Of a stretch of DNA of 64,000 nt, positions 1-8,253 are shown piece after piece. Under the pieces are notes generated by a model that was not told the origin of the DNA, ran no database searches, and saw nothing but the letters and a program-made list of their open reading frames with translations. The stretch is from the NCBI GenBank assembly GCA_902569725.1, contig CACFVG010000001.1, positions 29,554 to 93,553 on the forward strand. Direction: 5' to 3'. The stretch's first letter is position 1. Every line of letters begins with the position of its first letter. The position numbers and the translations under genes were made by a program. The DNA is from an uncultured Pelagibacteraceae bacterium. GTDB taxonomy: Bacteria; Pseudomonadota; Alphaproteobacteria; Pelagibacterales; Pelagibacteraceae.

Positions 1-817
1 CAAACAATGGCATAATTCCAAAAGCAACATATGGACTTATGGCATGCTCAACTTTTATTAATAGCGAAAAGTCCTTTTCTTTCTTTCTATGTGGAATTGT
101 GCAGGCTAATAATACACCTGCTATAGTCGCATGAATTCCAGATTCATGAGTAAAATGCCAAAGTAATATTCCAATAATTAAATAAGGTAAAAATATTTTT
201 ATACCAAATTTGTTTAATGTTAATAGTCCAATGAATGATAAAAGCATTAATAATAAATTAAATACGCTTAGGTCTCCTGTATAAAAAAAGGCAATGATTA
301 CTATGGCTCCAAGATCGTCAATTATTGCTAATGCAGTTAGGAATACTTTTAATGAAATAGGAACTCTAGAACCTAATAATGATAAAACACCGAGTGAAAA
401 AGCTATATCTGTAGCTGAAGGTATGGCCCAACCATTTAAAGTTTCGACATTACCAAAGTTTATATAAATATAAATTAATGCTGGCACTAACATTCCACCT
501 ACTGCTGCTATTATTGGAAGCATTGCTTGTTTAATATTTGAAAGCTCTCCTTGTATAAATTCTCTTTTAATTTCAAGTGTTACAAAGAAAAAAAATATTG
601 CCATTAAAACATCGTTAATCCAATGCAAAACAGATAATTTAAGGCCAAAATTATTTAGACCAATAAAAATATATCGATCAAGGGTTTCAAAATATAATTG
701 TGATATAGAAGAATTGCTAATTACGAGCGCTACTATTGCACTTATTAATAATATCAACCCACTTGCAGCTTCTAGCTTAAAAAACCATTTAAAAGGTGTC
801 GATAAATATCTTAACAT
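1..817 (-). CDS. nhaA: Na+/H+ antiporter NhaA (3' part outside window)
   Basis: Inner-membrane antiporter that exchanges internal Na+ for external protons in pH and salt homeostasis. The minus-strand frame opens with ATG at 815-817 (MLRYLSTPFKWFF) and stays open to the window edge, giving about 272 residues of a protein that is usually near 390. Seen: successive hydrophobic helices, the family stretch TDIAFSLGVLSLLG and the paired aspartates in AIIDDLGAIVI, which match the Asp163/Asp164 ion-binding pair of the E. coli enzyme. It starts 3 bp after the stop of the zinc-ribbon gene upstream, so the two are probably co-transcribed. The C-terminus cannot be judged. Confidence 0.93.
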   Translation of the reverse strand, partial: MLRYLSTPFKWFFKLEAASGLILLISAIVALVISNSSISQLYFETLDRYIFIGLNNFGLKLSVLHWINDVLMAIFFFFVTLEIKREFIQGELSNIKQAMLPIIAAVGGMLVPALIYIYINFGNVETLNGWAIPSATDIAFSLGVLSLLGSRVPISLKVFLTALAIIDDLGAIVIIAFFYTGDLSVFNLLLMLLSFIGLLTLNKFGIKIFLPYLIIGILLWHFTHESGIHATIAGVLLACTIPHRKKEKDFSLLIKVEHAISPYVAFGIMPLF

Positions 818-820
818 TTT

Positions 821-1249
821 CTATTTAATTAAATCTAGTATGAAAAGTTTTATATCTTCAACTGATTGGTATAAATTATTTAATAAAAATTTGATATCTG
901 GAAACGCAATTATTAACTGGTTTTTAAAAGTATCTAAAATAAGTATACATGCAGCAGCTGATATTATTACAACTAACAAAATATTAAAAAAATTAATATC
1001 TTTTTTTCTTTTTTTATTTTTTATAATAATTTTTTCATTCTCAACACTAATTTTTTTTTCTATGGGTTTATTGATAGGCTGATCGATCTTTTTTATTTTT
1101 ATTTCATCTTCAATCTTTTTTTCAATTTCATTAAATTTAAAAAACCATTTATGATTACAACTGCCGCATTGGAGTAATCTTCCGTTTACAGGTAATAAAT
1201 TCTGATCAATCTCAAATTTTTTATTACAATTAGGACAATCAATAATCAT
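821..1249 (-). CDS. zinc-ribbon (MJ0042-type) single-pass membrane protein
   Basis: A 142-residue protein with an N-terminal zinc ribbon made of C5-P-N-C8 and C28-G-S-C31, the MJ0042-type motif common in alphaproteobacterial membrane proteins. A Lys/Glu-rich linker follows, then one hydrophobic helix at about residues 88-106, then a short C-terminal tail. The ribbon is probably cytosolic. Its function is unknown. It sits directly upstream of nhaA with a 3 bp gap on the same strand, and the promoter must lie in the roughly 95 bp between it and the divergent tRNA-Pro. Confidence 0.8.
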   Translation of the reverse strand: MIIDCPNCNKKFEIDQNLLPVNGRLLQCGSCNHKWFFKFNEIEKKIEDEIKIKKIDQPINKPIEKKISVENEKIIIKNKKRKKDINFFNILLVVIISAAACILILDTFKNQLIIAFPDIKFLLNNLYQSVEDIKLFILDLIK

Positions 1250-1343
1250 ATCTTATTATATAGCAGATTCTTTAGGATTTCTTGTATTTTTGATATCGTT
1301 TATACTTTGAAATTTACATTATGTGATGTATTAGTATGCCATT

Positions 1344-1420
<77 letters not shown>

Positions 1421-1423
1421 TTT

Positions 1424-1705
1424 ATGAAAAAAGCAAAAATATACAAGCCTTCAAAAAGTGCTATGCAATCAGGTCTTAAAAAATTTGATAAATGGATAAT
1501 TGAATTTATAACAAAAAAACCTGGTATTAATCCGTTAATGGGATGGGAAAGTTCTTCAGACACTTATTCAGAACTAATTCTTGAATTTAAAACAAAAGAA
1601 CTTGCTATAGAGTATGCGAAGAAAAATAAAATAGATTTTGAATTAATCGAACCTAAGACTAGGAAAATTAATAAAAAATCTTATGCTGACAACTTTACTA
1701 ATTAA
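1424..1705 (+). CDS. NADH:ubiquinone oxidoreductase accessory subunit, NDUFS4-like
   Basis: A 93-residue protein of the ETC complex I subunit family (mitochondrial NDUFS4, 18 kDa). Known role: an accessory subunit of alphaproteobacterial and mitochondrial complex I on the matrix/cytoplasmic arm. Seen: the N-terminal [14 protein letters not shown] motif, the [16 protein letters not shown] motif and the C-terminal region with [14 protein letters not shown], all typical of the family. It has no targeting extension and matches the bacterial length. The ATG lies 3 nt behind tRNA-Pro and has no Shine-Dalgarno sequence, so the message is probably made by tRNA 3' processing. The stop overlaps the next start (TAATG). 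Confidence 0.9.
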   Translation: MKKAKIYKPSKSAMQSGLKKFDKWIIEFITKKPGINPLMGWESSSDTYSELILEFKTKELAIEYAKKNKIDFELIEPKTRKINKKSYADNFTN

Positions 1706-2703
1706 TGTTTAAATTTTTTAATTCAAAAAAATGGTTTTTATGGGCTTGGATAGGTTCATTTATTATTCTTTCGTCACTTTGGGTTCAAGTTGTAATAGAT
1801 GTGAAAATAAACGAATGGTTTGGTGTATTTTATGATATGATTCAGAAAGCACTTGCAGAGCCAAATGCTATTTCAATTGAAGAATACTTTTCAAGTTTGT
1901 TTTCATTTATAACATTGGCAGGTATGTATATTGCTGTTTATGTAGCAATTAGTTTCTTTACAGCACATTTTTTATTTAGATGGAGAACATCAATGGTTGA
2001 ATGGTATCACTCTGTTTATGACAAAGCTCGAAAAATAGAAGGTGCATCACAAAGGGTTCAGGAAGATACAATTAAATTTACAAGAATAATGGAAGGATTA
2101 GGTACAAGTTTAATAGAATCTATAATGATTTTGATCCAATTTGTCCCTATATTATTTGGCTTAAGTATCGGTATTCCTATTTTCTTTTTTGGTGACTGGG
2201 AGTACGGTTTAATAGTAGGTGCCTTGATTTGGACTATTGGCGGAACTGTTTTTTTAATTGTACTTGGTTTAATATTAAGACTTGTAGGTGTTGAGTATGA
2301 TTTGCAAAAACAAGAGGCTGCTTATAGAAAAATCCTCGTAATTGCAGAAGACAATGAAACTATAAGGCCAAAAAGAATTGACGAATTATTTGATGATGTA
2401 CGTAAAATTCATTTTTTAAGTTATTTGAGATATTTATATTTTAATATTGGGCGAATTGCATATTTACAAGCAAACGTTTTATCTGCATACGTTTTTTTAG
2501 CTCCAGCAATTGTTGCAGGAGTAGTTACACTAGGAGTTATGCAACAAATTATAAGAGCATTTGGAAGAGTTGAAGGATCTATGCAATATTTATTAAAAGC
2601 TTGGCCAACAATTATAGAACTTGCAAGTGTATATAAACGTTTAAGAGAATTTGAAGATAAACTAAAATCATCTGAAGAAGATATAACTATTGAATCAAAA
2701 TAG
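1705..2703 (+). CDS. SbmA/BacA-family transporter
   Basis: A 332-residue inner-membrane protein of the SbmA/BacA family, the transmembrane half of an ABC-like transporter without a nucleotide-binding domain. Family members are proton-driven importers of peptides and very-long-chain-fatty-acid-related substrates. Seen: several hydrophobic helices, and family features RWRTSMVEWYHSVYDKARKIEGASQRVQEDTIKFTR (positions about 91-126) and the C-terminal IIRAFGRVEGSMQYLLKAW. Length is close to that of E. coli SbmA without its longer ends. It overlaps the complex I gene by 1 bp and is followed 3 bp later by glpX. The substrate in this organism cannot be read from the sequence. Confidence 0.85.
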   Translation: MFKFFNSKKWFLWAWIGSFIILSSLWVQVVIDVKINEWFGVFYDMIQKALAEPNAISIEEYFSSLFSFITLAGMYIAVYVAISFFTAHFLFRWRTSMVEWYHSVYDKARKIEGASQRVQEDTIKFTRIMEGLGTSLIESIMILIQFVPILFGLSIGIPIFFFGDWEYGLIVGALIWTIGGTVFLIVLGLILRLVGVEYDLQKQEAAYRKILVIAEDNETIRPKRIDELFDDVRKIHFLSYLRYLYFNIGRIAYLQANVLSAYVFLAPAIVAGVVTLGVMQQIIRAFGRVEGSMQYLLKAWPTIIELASVYKRLREFEDKLKSSEEDITIESK

Positions 2704-2706
2704 TTT

Positions 2707-3651
2707 ATGAAATTTGAAAAAGATTTTTTAGATAAAATAATTAATATTACATCAAATGCTGCAATTGCATGTTATCCGCACTTAGGGAAAAAAGATAAAG
2801 TATTAGTAGACAAAGCTGCTACAGACGAAATGAGAAAAAATCTTAATCAATTAGATATAAATGGAAAAGTAGTAATAGGTGAGGGAGAACTAGATCAAGC
2901 CCCAATGTTATATATTGGTGAAAAACTAGGTACTGGAAAAGGTCCGTCTATTGATATTGCTGTTGACCCACTTGAGGGTACAAATTTTGCAGCAAATAAT
3001 TTACCAGGTGCTCTTTCGGTACTATCAATAAGCCTGAAAGGAAATTTATTTAATGCTCCAGAGACCTATATGAATAAATTAGCTGTTGGCAAAGATGTTC
3101 CATTTGATGCTACAGATTTAGATTTTTCAGTTGAAAAAAATATTAAAAATATTGCAGATTCTAAAAATAAAGATTTAGATAAAATTACTGTATGTATACT
3201 TGATAGACCAAGACATAAGGAAATAATAGATAAATTAAAAGAATTAAAAGTAAATTTAAAATTATTAACAGATGGTGATATAGCTGGTGCGCTGTTAGTT
3301 ACCGATGAAAAATATAATGTTGATATTTTCTTGGGTATTGGTGGTGGTCCTGAAGGGGTTCTTGCAGCATCTGCATTAGATGCATTCAATTGTAATTTTC
3401 AAGGAAGATTTTTATTTAAAACAGATGAAGATATTAATAGAGCAAATAAAATGGGTATAAAAGATTTAAATAAAAAATATAATTTAAATGAAATAGTTAA
3501 AGGAGATTCTATTTTTTGTGCCACAGGTATTACATCTGGTGATCTAGTCAATGGAGTTAATTTTAGAAATGGAAAATTTAATACAGAAACTTTAGTTACT
3601 CATAAAAACTCTTCAATCAATATTATTAAAAAAGAGGTTACAATTACTTGA
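2707..3651 (+). CDS. glpX: class II fructose-1,6-bisphosphatase
   Basis: A cytosolic enzyme of gluconeogenesis that hydrolyses fructose 1,6-bisphosphate to fructose 6-phosphate. The protein has 314 residues, near the usual 320-335. Seen: metal-binding GEGELDQAPML at about residues 57-67, the phosphatase motif DPLEGTNF at about 86-93, and IFLGIGGGPEGVLAA at about 207-221, all diagnostic of GlpX. It follows the SbmA-like gene by 3 bp in an apparent operon that begins with tRNA-Pro. Some marine relatives are bifunctional with sedoheptulose bisphosphate, which cannot be decided here. Confidence 0.94.
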   Translation: MKFEKDFLDKIINITSNAAIACYPHLGKKDKVLVDKAATDEMRKNLNQLDINGKVVIGEGELDQAPMLYIGEKLGTGKGPSIDIAVDPLEGTNFAANNLPGALSVLSISLKGNLFNAPETYMNKLAVGKDVPFDATDLDFSVEKNIKNIADSKNKDLDKITVCILDRPRHKEIIDKLKELKVNLKLLTDGDIAGALLVTDEKYNVDIFLGIGGGPEGVLAASALDAFNCNFQGRFLFKTDEDINRANKMGIKDLNKKYNLNEIVKGDSIFCATGITSGDLVNGVNFRNGKFNTETLVTHKNSSINIIKKEVTIT

Positions 3652-3686
3652 TTAATCCTATTAATTACAATAAAAGATCCAAATTT

Positions 3687-3761
3687 GGTCCCTTCGTCTA
3701 TCGGTTAGGACACGTGGTTTTCATCCTCGAAAGAGGGGTTCGATTCCCCTAGGGACCGCCA
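3687..3761 (+). tRNA. tRNA-Glu (anticodon TTC)
   Basis: A 75-nt cloverleaf with acceptor GGTCCCT/AGGGACC, discriminator G and encoded CCA. The anticodon loop TTTTCAT (3718-3724) puts TTC at 3720-3722. The T arm AGGGGTTCGATTCCCCT is perfect. The anticodon stem CGTGG/CCTCG has a central T-T mismatch (3715 against 3727), which is unusual but leaves the other four pairs intact. A GIY-YIG coding sequence begins 6 bases after the CCA. Confidence 0.96.
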
Positions 3762-3767
3762 TATTTG

Positions 3768-4013
3768 ATGTATTATGTTTACCTATTAACAACCAAAAAC
3801 AAAAATAGAACAATTTCTTATGTAGGTTATACAAATAATATTAATAATAGATTAAAATTACATAATAATTCAAAAGGAGCAAAATTTACTAGAGGTCGAA
3901 AATGGAAATTAGTTTACTATAAAATGTATAATAATAGAAATTTGGCAATGAAGGCTGAATATAAGTTAAAAAAAAACTATAAGTTAAGAAATAAAATTAA
4001 AAAAGGCTTATAA
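3768..4013 (+). CDS. GIY-YIG nuclease-superfamily small protein
   Basis: An 81-residue single-domain GIY-YIG protein of the UPF0213/YhbQ-like type. Seen: YYVYLL near residue 2 and YVGYT near residue 19 (the GIY and YIG positions), then an Arg in NNRLKLH and a Glu in KAEYKLKK, which match the catalytic Arg and Glu of the superfamily. Biological roles of such stand-alone proteins are poorly known; DNA repair or structure-specific cleavage has been suggested for relatives. The ATG at 3768 is preferred over a TTG at 3765 immediately before it. It lies 6 nt behind tRNA-Glu and 1 nt before a glycosyltransferase gene. Confidence 0.85.
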   Translation: MYYVYLLTTKNKNRTISYVGYTNNINNRLKLHNNSKGAKFTRGRKWKLVYYKMYNNRNLAMKAEYKLKKNYKLRNKIKKGL

Positions 4014-4014
4014 A

Positions 4015-6144
4015 TTGAAAATATCTATATTGTTACCTTTAAAAGAGAATTTTTCACCAAAATATCCTGGTGCTGTTTCTTTGTTCATAAATGATACTTT
4101 AAAAAAAAGTAAATACAAAAATAAAACTATAGTTTATGGAAATACAAATTTTAAAGAAAAATTTAAATTAAAATATAAAAATATAAAAATTGAGAAAAGT
4201 ATATTTAAAAGTCAAAACAGATCATATGCTGAAGAATTTATAAAATTAGAACAAAAAAGAAAATCTGATTTAATTGAAATACATAATAGACCAATATATT
4301 TAAACTATTTATTAAAATCATTAGAAAATAGAAATTACATTATATATTTTCATAATGATCCACTAACAATGAATGGTTCAAGAACTTTATCTGATCGAAT
4401 TTTTTTATTAAAGAATTCTTTTAAAATTATTTTTAATAGTAACTGGTCAAAAAGAAAATTTATTGAAGGGATGAGAAATGATTACATTAATAGCGAAAAG
4501 CTAATAGTTATAAACCAATCAGCAAAAAAGAATAAGGTAAATATTAAATCTAAAAAAAAAATTATTACATTTGTTGGTAAGCTTAATAAGGCGAAAGGAT
4601 ATGATATATTTGGTAATGCTATAACTAAAATTTTAAATAAATATAATGATTGGTCATCAATAGTAGTAGGTGATGAGCCTAGAGATAAAATTAAGTTTAA
4701 TCATGAAAGACTAATTAATTTGGGTTTTATAAAACATGACTCGGTTCTAAATATTTATAAAAAAGCAAGTATTGCGGTTATATGTTCAAGATGGGAGGAA
4801 CCATTCGGTAGAACAAGTTTAGAAGCATCTGCAAATGGGTGCGCAGTAATTATAAGTGATAGAGGAGGTTTAAAAGAAACTATAACTAACGGAGTTATAT
4901 TAAAAAAATTAAATTATTTAAATCTGTATAAAGAAATTGAAAGTTTAATTAAAAATAATAAAAAAAGAGAAAATTTACAAAAATTATCTCTAAAGAATTT
5001 TTATTTAACACATTCATATATAGCAAAATTAATTGACAATGTCAGAGATCAAAAGTTCAAATTAATTAATAAATTTAATGTTAAAAAAAAATTATCTTTA
5101 AGAATTCTTCATGTTACAAATTTTAATGAAAGACATGATGGAAGATTATTTTTTAATACTGGAAGAAGAATAAATAACGGATTTATAAGACTTGGAAATA
5201 GTGTATTAGAATTCAGTGATAGAGATATTCAAAAAAATTATAAAAACTACTCAGATATAACCGGATCAAAATCTTTAAATGAAAAATTAAGAAAAACTTG
5301 TTACAATTTTAAGCCAGATCTTATAGTTTTAGGACATGCAGATTTAATATCACCTGTGATGTTAGGTCAGTTAAAAGACGAATATCCTCACTTAAAAATA
5401 GCACAATGGTTTTTAGATCCTTTAAATATATATGGACCTGATTTCAACAAAAATAAAAAGAGAATTTTAGATAAATCACTACAACTTGATACGAATTTCA
5501 TTACAACTTCTCCAGATGTTTTAAATTTTTTACCAAAAAAAGTGAATAATTTTTTTATTCCTAATCCAACTGATCCATCTATAGAAACTCTAAATAATTT
5601 TAATAAAAATTGCTCTAATGATGTTTTTTTTGCTTTAAGTCATGGTGTTCATAGAGGAAATTTAAAGTATAGAGTTACTGATGAAAGAGAAAAGTTTTTA
5701 AGAAAGTTGATTAAAATTTCAAGAGATATAAAATATGATATTTTTGGACTTGATAATATTCAACCAATTTGGGCTGATCAATATTTTAAAACTATTTCAA
5801 ATTCAAAAATGGGCTTAAATTTAAGTAGAGGCACTCCAATAAAATACTATAGTAGTGATAGAATTACACAGATTGTAGGCAATGGTCTTGTAACATTAAT
5901 TGACGAAAAAACTTGTTATAGAGATTTTTTTAATGATAAAGAAATGGTTTTTTACTCAAATGTTAATGATTTAAGTGAAAAAATATCAAAGATTAGCAAA
6001 GATGAAAAATTAAGAAGATTAATTGGTAAAAAAGGTAAAGATAAATATACAAAGTATTTTAACTCTAATTTAGTTGCTGATTTTATAATTAATAAAACAT
6101 TTGATATTAATATTAAAAAAAAATATTTGTGGCATGATAAATGA
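4015..6144 (+). CDS. two-domain glycosyltransferase (GT4-like plus CgeB-like)
   Basis: A 709-residue cytosolic protein, apparently two glycosyltransferases in one chain. Residues 1 to about 345 form a GT-B enzyme of GT4 type: the nucleotide-sugar-binding region has VGKLNKAKGYDIF and the C-terminal E-x7-E motif region EEPFGRTSLEASANGCAVI. Residues from about 365 to 709 resemble the CgeB-like glycosyltransferase group (LRILHVTNFNERHDGR, AQWFLDPLNIYG, FALSHGVHRGN, NLSRGTP). The start is TTG at 4015, since no ATG fits the family N-terminus MKISILLPLK. It overlaps the next gene by 4 bp. A role in surface polysaccharide or LPS is inferred. The acceptor is unknown. Confidence 0.8.
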   Translation: MKISILLPLKENFSPKYPGAVSLFINDTLKKSKYKNKTIVYGNTNFKEKFKLKYKNIKIEKSIFKSQNRSYAEEFIKLEQKRKSDLIEIHNRPIYLNYLLKSLENRNYIIYFHNDPLTMNGSRTLSDRIFLLKNSFKIIFNSNWSKRKFIEGMRNDYINSEKLIVINQSAKKNKVNIKSKKKIITFVGKLNKAKGYDIFGNAITKILNKYNDWSSIVVGDEPRDKIKFNHERLINLGFIKHDSVLNIYKKASIAVICSRWEEPFGRTSLEASANGCAVIISDRGGLKETITNGVILKKLNYLNLYKEIESLIKNNKKRENLQKLSLKNFYLTHSYIAKLIDNVRDQKFKLINKFNVKKKLSLRILHVTNFNERHDGRLFFNTGRRINNGFIRLGNSVLEFSDRDIQKNYKNYSDITGSKSLNEKLRKTCYNFKPDLIVLGHADLISPVMLGQLKDEYPHLKIAQWFLDPLNIYGPDFNKNKKRILDKSLQLDTNFITTSPDVLNFLPKKVNNFFIPNPTDPSIETLNNFNKNCSNDVFFALSHGVHRGNLKYRVTDEREKFLRKLIKISRDIKYDIFGLDNIQPIWADQYFKTISNSKMGLNLSRGTPIKYYSSDRITQIVGNGLVTLIDEKTCYRDFFNDKEMVFYSNVNDLSEKISKISKDEKLRRLIGKKGKDKYTKYFNSNLVADFIINKTFDINIKKKYLWHDK

Positions 6145-7034
6145 ACAATTATTTAATATTTCGTACAGACAGAATAGGAGATTTTCTTCTTACTGCTATA
6201 TTAATTAAATCTATTAAAAGAAATGATCCTGATTGTAGTATTTCATTAGTTTCTTCAGAGAAAAATTTTGAATATATCAATACTTTTGAAAATATTGATA
6301 AGGTTTTTTTTTTAAAAAAAGGCCTGATCAATAAATTATTATTATTTTTTTCATTAAATAAGCTTTCATATAATTCTATCATAGTTCATGATGCTAAAAA
6401 TAGATCTAAAATTATTTCTTTTTTTTTAAAATCAAAAAAAAAATATATTCCTAATAATAAAAAACTTGTTTCATATATTGATGAAATTAAATGTATTTTA
6501 AAATATCTTAATTTTAATTTTGATGATGTTGATTTAAATACATTGGGTAATAGGAATATCAATTATTCTAAATTTGATCAAAAAGATTATATTTTATTGC
6601 ATTTTGATGAAAAATGGATTTTCAGTAAATATATTAAATCCTATGTGAATATTGAGCCCACTGAAAAAGATTTAGAATTATTTTTAAATTCCTTGTCCTT
6701 AAAATCTAATAAACATATTATTGTTACAACTGGAGTTGATACTCCTGATATTTTACAAAGTATTTTTAAAAGAAATTTAAATAATAAAATTCAACTAATC
6801 AATAATACAAATTTTATTGATCTTGAATGTCTAATTAATAATTCATCTTTGTTAATATCCTGTCACGGATCTGTTTCTCATGTTGCTTCTGCTAAAAATA
6901 TTAAACAAATTGATATTGTTGACGAAGGCTATAATTATAGTAAATGGACTAAACATTTTAGAAAATACAAATCTATAAATAGAAAACCATTCAATGAATT
7001 ATCATTTGAAATATTAAATCTTAATTTTGTTTAA
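6141..7034 (+). CDS. glycosyltransferase family 9 (heptosyltransferase-like)
   Basis: A 297-residue protein whose N-terminus, FRTDRIGDFLLTAILIKSIK, matches the GT9 signature of ADP-heptose:LPS heptosyltransferases (RxxRIGDxxLTxPxL). A later segment, LISCHGSVSHVASA near residue 239, corresponds to the family stretch where a Gly/His motif binds the donor. The middle region is divergent, so the sugar transferred cannot be stated. It overlaps the upstream two-domain glycosyltransferase by 4 bp (ATGA), indicating translational coupling. Its 3' end overlaps the convergent recombinase gene by 21 bp. Confidence 0.72.
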   Translation: MNNYLIFRTDRIGDFLLTAILIKSIKRNDPDCSISLVSSEKNFEYINTFENIDKVFFLKKGLINKLLLFFSLNKLSYNSIIVHDAKNRSKIISFFLKSKKKYIPNNKKLVSYIDEIKCILKYLNFNFDDVDLNTLGNRNINYSKFDQKDYILLHFDEKWIFSKYIKSYVNIEPTEKDLELFLNSLSLKSNKHIIVTTGVDTPDILQSIFKRNLNNKIQLINNTNFIDLECLINNSSLLISCHGSVSHVASAKNIKQIDIVDEGYNYSKWTKHFRKYKSINRKPFNELSFEILNLNFV

Positions 7035-7931
7035 TGCGTTATTTTTAAATAAATTAGCTTCTTGTATATATCTTCTTACCATTTGTGTAGTTTTGTGTCC
7101 TGTCATGGCCATTATATTTCTTTCTTCAGCACCAAATTCTGCTGCTGATGTTGCAAATCCTGATCTTAAACTATGGCCACCGTATTTATTTGGATCTAAG
7201 CCTGAAAGTAATGCGTATTTTTTAATAATAAGAGCTACACTTTTATCTGATATATCAAATACTTTGCCTGATAAAATTTCTGAATAATTAAGCCAATCTT
7301 TTATTTTTGTAACGGGACAGAAAGTTTTATTATCAAAGTAGGGGATCGCTTTTATCATTCCTTCTCCAGATTGATCGGTTTTTGATCTCTTAATGAATAT
7401 TTTAACTCCCTCATTCACAAATTCTAAATCGTCATAATCAATATTTACCAGCTCAGATCTTCTAAAACCTCCTGAAAACCCAATTAGTATAAGTGCTTTA
7501 TCTCTAAATTTCTTTTTTTCAGGCTGTTGTATTTCATCTATTTTATTAATTATGCTCTTTAAATCATTAATTAATATAGGTTTTTTTGCTTTTTGATTTG
7601 TACCCCTAACTCTTTTTATACCATGCAAATTTTCCATAATTATTGGGTGTTTTGTATCCAGGTAATGCCCTTTCATCTTATGAATCACGCTTATAGACGC
7701 TATTCTTCGCTTTAAAGTGCTAAATTTTGAGGTTGATGCTAAGTGGGTTAGGTAGATAGATAGAATTTTAGGTTCTGTAGGCATAGAACTTAATCCGTTT
7801 TTTATACAGAATGTTGAAAAATCCTTAAAATCTGCCTGATAAGCTCTTAATGTATTAGCAGCTTTAGAATTCTTTAAGTTTTTTAAAGTTTCTAATTCAA
7901 GGTTTTTTAAATCAGTTACAAGTTCATTCAT
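7014..7931 (-). CDS. tyrosine recombinase / integrase family protein
   Basis: A 305-residue site-specific tyrosine recombinase. Seen: an N-terminal SAM-like core-binding domain (about residues 20-95), then a catalytic domain with the full set of active-site residues: R157 in GFRRSEL, K184 in RSKTDQ, H253 and R256 in HSLRSGF, H279 in TGHKT and nucleophile Y288 in RRYIQEA. It is therefore probably active. It stands alone with no phage or transposon genes beside it. Just upstream of its start (7938-7962) is a perfect inverted repeat resembling a Xer/dif core. It could be a chromosomal Xer-like enzyme, a relic of an integrated phage, or an island integrase; sequence alone does not decide. Confidence 0.88.
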   Translation of the reverse strand: MNELVTDLKNLELETLKNLKNSKAANTLRAYQADFKDFSTFCIKNGLSSMPTEPKILSIYLTHLASTSKFSTLKRRIASISVIHKMKGHYLDTKHPIIMENLHGIKRVRGTNQKAKKPILINDLKSIINKIDEIQQPEKKKFRDKALILIGFSGGFRRSELVNIDYDDLEFVNEGVKIFIKRSKTDQSGEGMIKAIPYFDNKTFCPVTKIKDWLNYSEILSGKVFDISDKSVALIIKKYALLSGLDPNKYGGHSLRSGFATSAAEFGAEERNIMAMTGHKTTQMVRRYIQEANLFKNNALNKIKI

Positions 7932-7937
7932 AATATT

Positions 7938-7962
7938 TTCCGATAACCATTAATTATCGGAA
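7938..7962. promoter_or_regulatory. dif-like inverted repeat upstream of the recombinase gene
   Basis: Perfect 9-bp arms TTCCGATAA (7938-7946) and TTATCGGAA (7954-7962) are separated by CCATTAA (7 bp). The inner ATAA...TTAT ends and short centre resemble recombinase core sites such as dif. The repeat lies 6 bp upstream of the recombinase start codon, inside its probable leader. It could be the enzyme's own recombination site, an operator, or an RNA hairpin in the leader. Confidence 0.5.
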
Positions 7963-8010
7963 GTTTTATATTAGATGATTTTTATTGTCAATAGTTTAAA
8001 TATATAAATT

Positions 8011-8187
8011 ATGAATTCATTTGATGGAGAAATTCCAGCAGTATGGTTTTTAATAAGCTCAATTGGTTTTCTTATATTAAGTTTAATTCAATACCGAAAT
8101 ACTGGTAAAAGCATAAATACAATATTTTTATTTATTATGACTTCTATTTTCTTTCTAAGTTACATTATTTTGATTATTCCACGCTAA
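8011..8187 (+). CDS. small two-helix membrane protein (58 aa), unknown function
   Basis: An open frame from ATG 8011 to TAA 8185-8187. The product starts MNSFDGEIPAVWFL and contains two hydrophobic segments, about residues 10-27 and 38-57, separated by the polar stretch QYRNTGKSIN. This looks like a helical hairpin in the inner membrane. No signal peptide cleavage site or known motif is visible. There is no clear Shine-Dalgarno sequence, as for many genes here. It stands between the recombinase gene and a second protein of the same design. Being short and AT-rich, it could be spurious, but codon use and the clean hairpin support a real gene. Confidence 0.55.
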   Translation: MNSFDGEIPAVWFLISSIGFLILSLIQYRNTGKSINTIFLFIMTSIFFLSYIILIIPR

Positions 8188-8253
8188 ATTTTAAAATAAG
8201 CGGCCTTTTATCTATTGATTATAAGAGATGTAACTAATATCTGTTAGATATAA

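Noticed and set aside
714-1082. Plus-strand open frame across the nhaA start and zinc-ribbon gene
   Set aside because: It is antisense to two recognisable genes and has low-complexity Ile/Phe/Leu-rich content without homology.
3066-3389. Open frame on the minus strand inside glpX
   Set aside because: It is a shadow of the well-supported GlpX frame with no domain, and lies wholly inside it. The same applies to antisense frames inside ihfA, plsX, gatA, gatB and topA.
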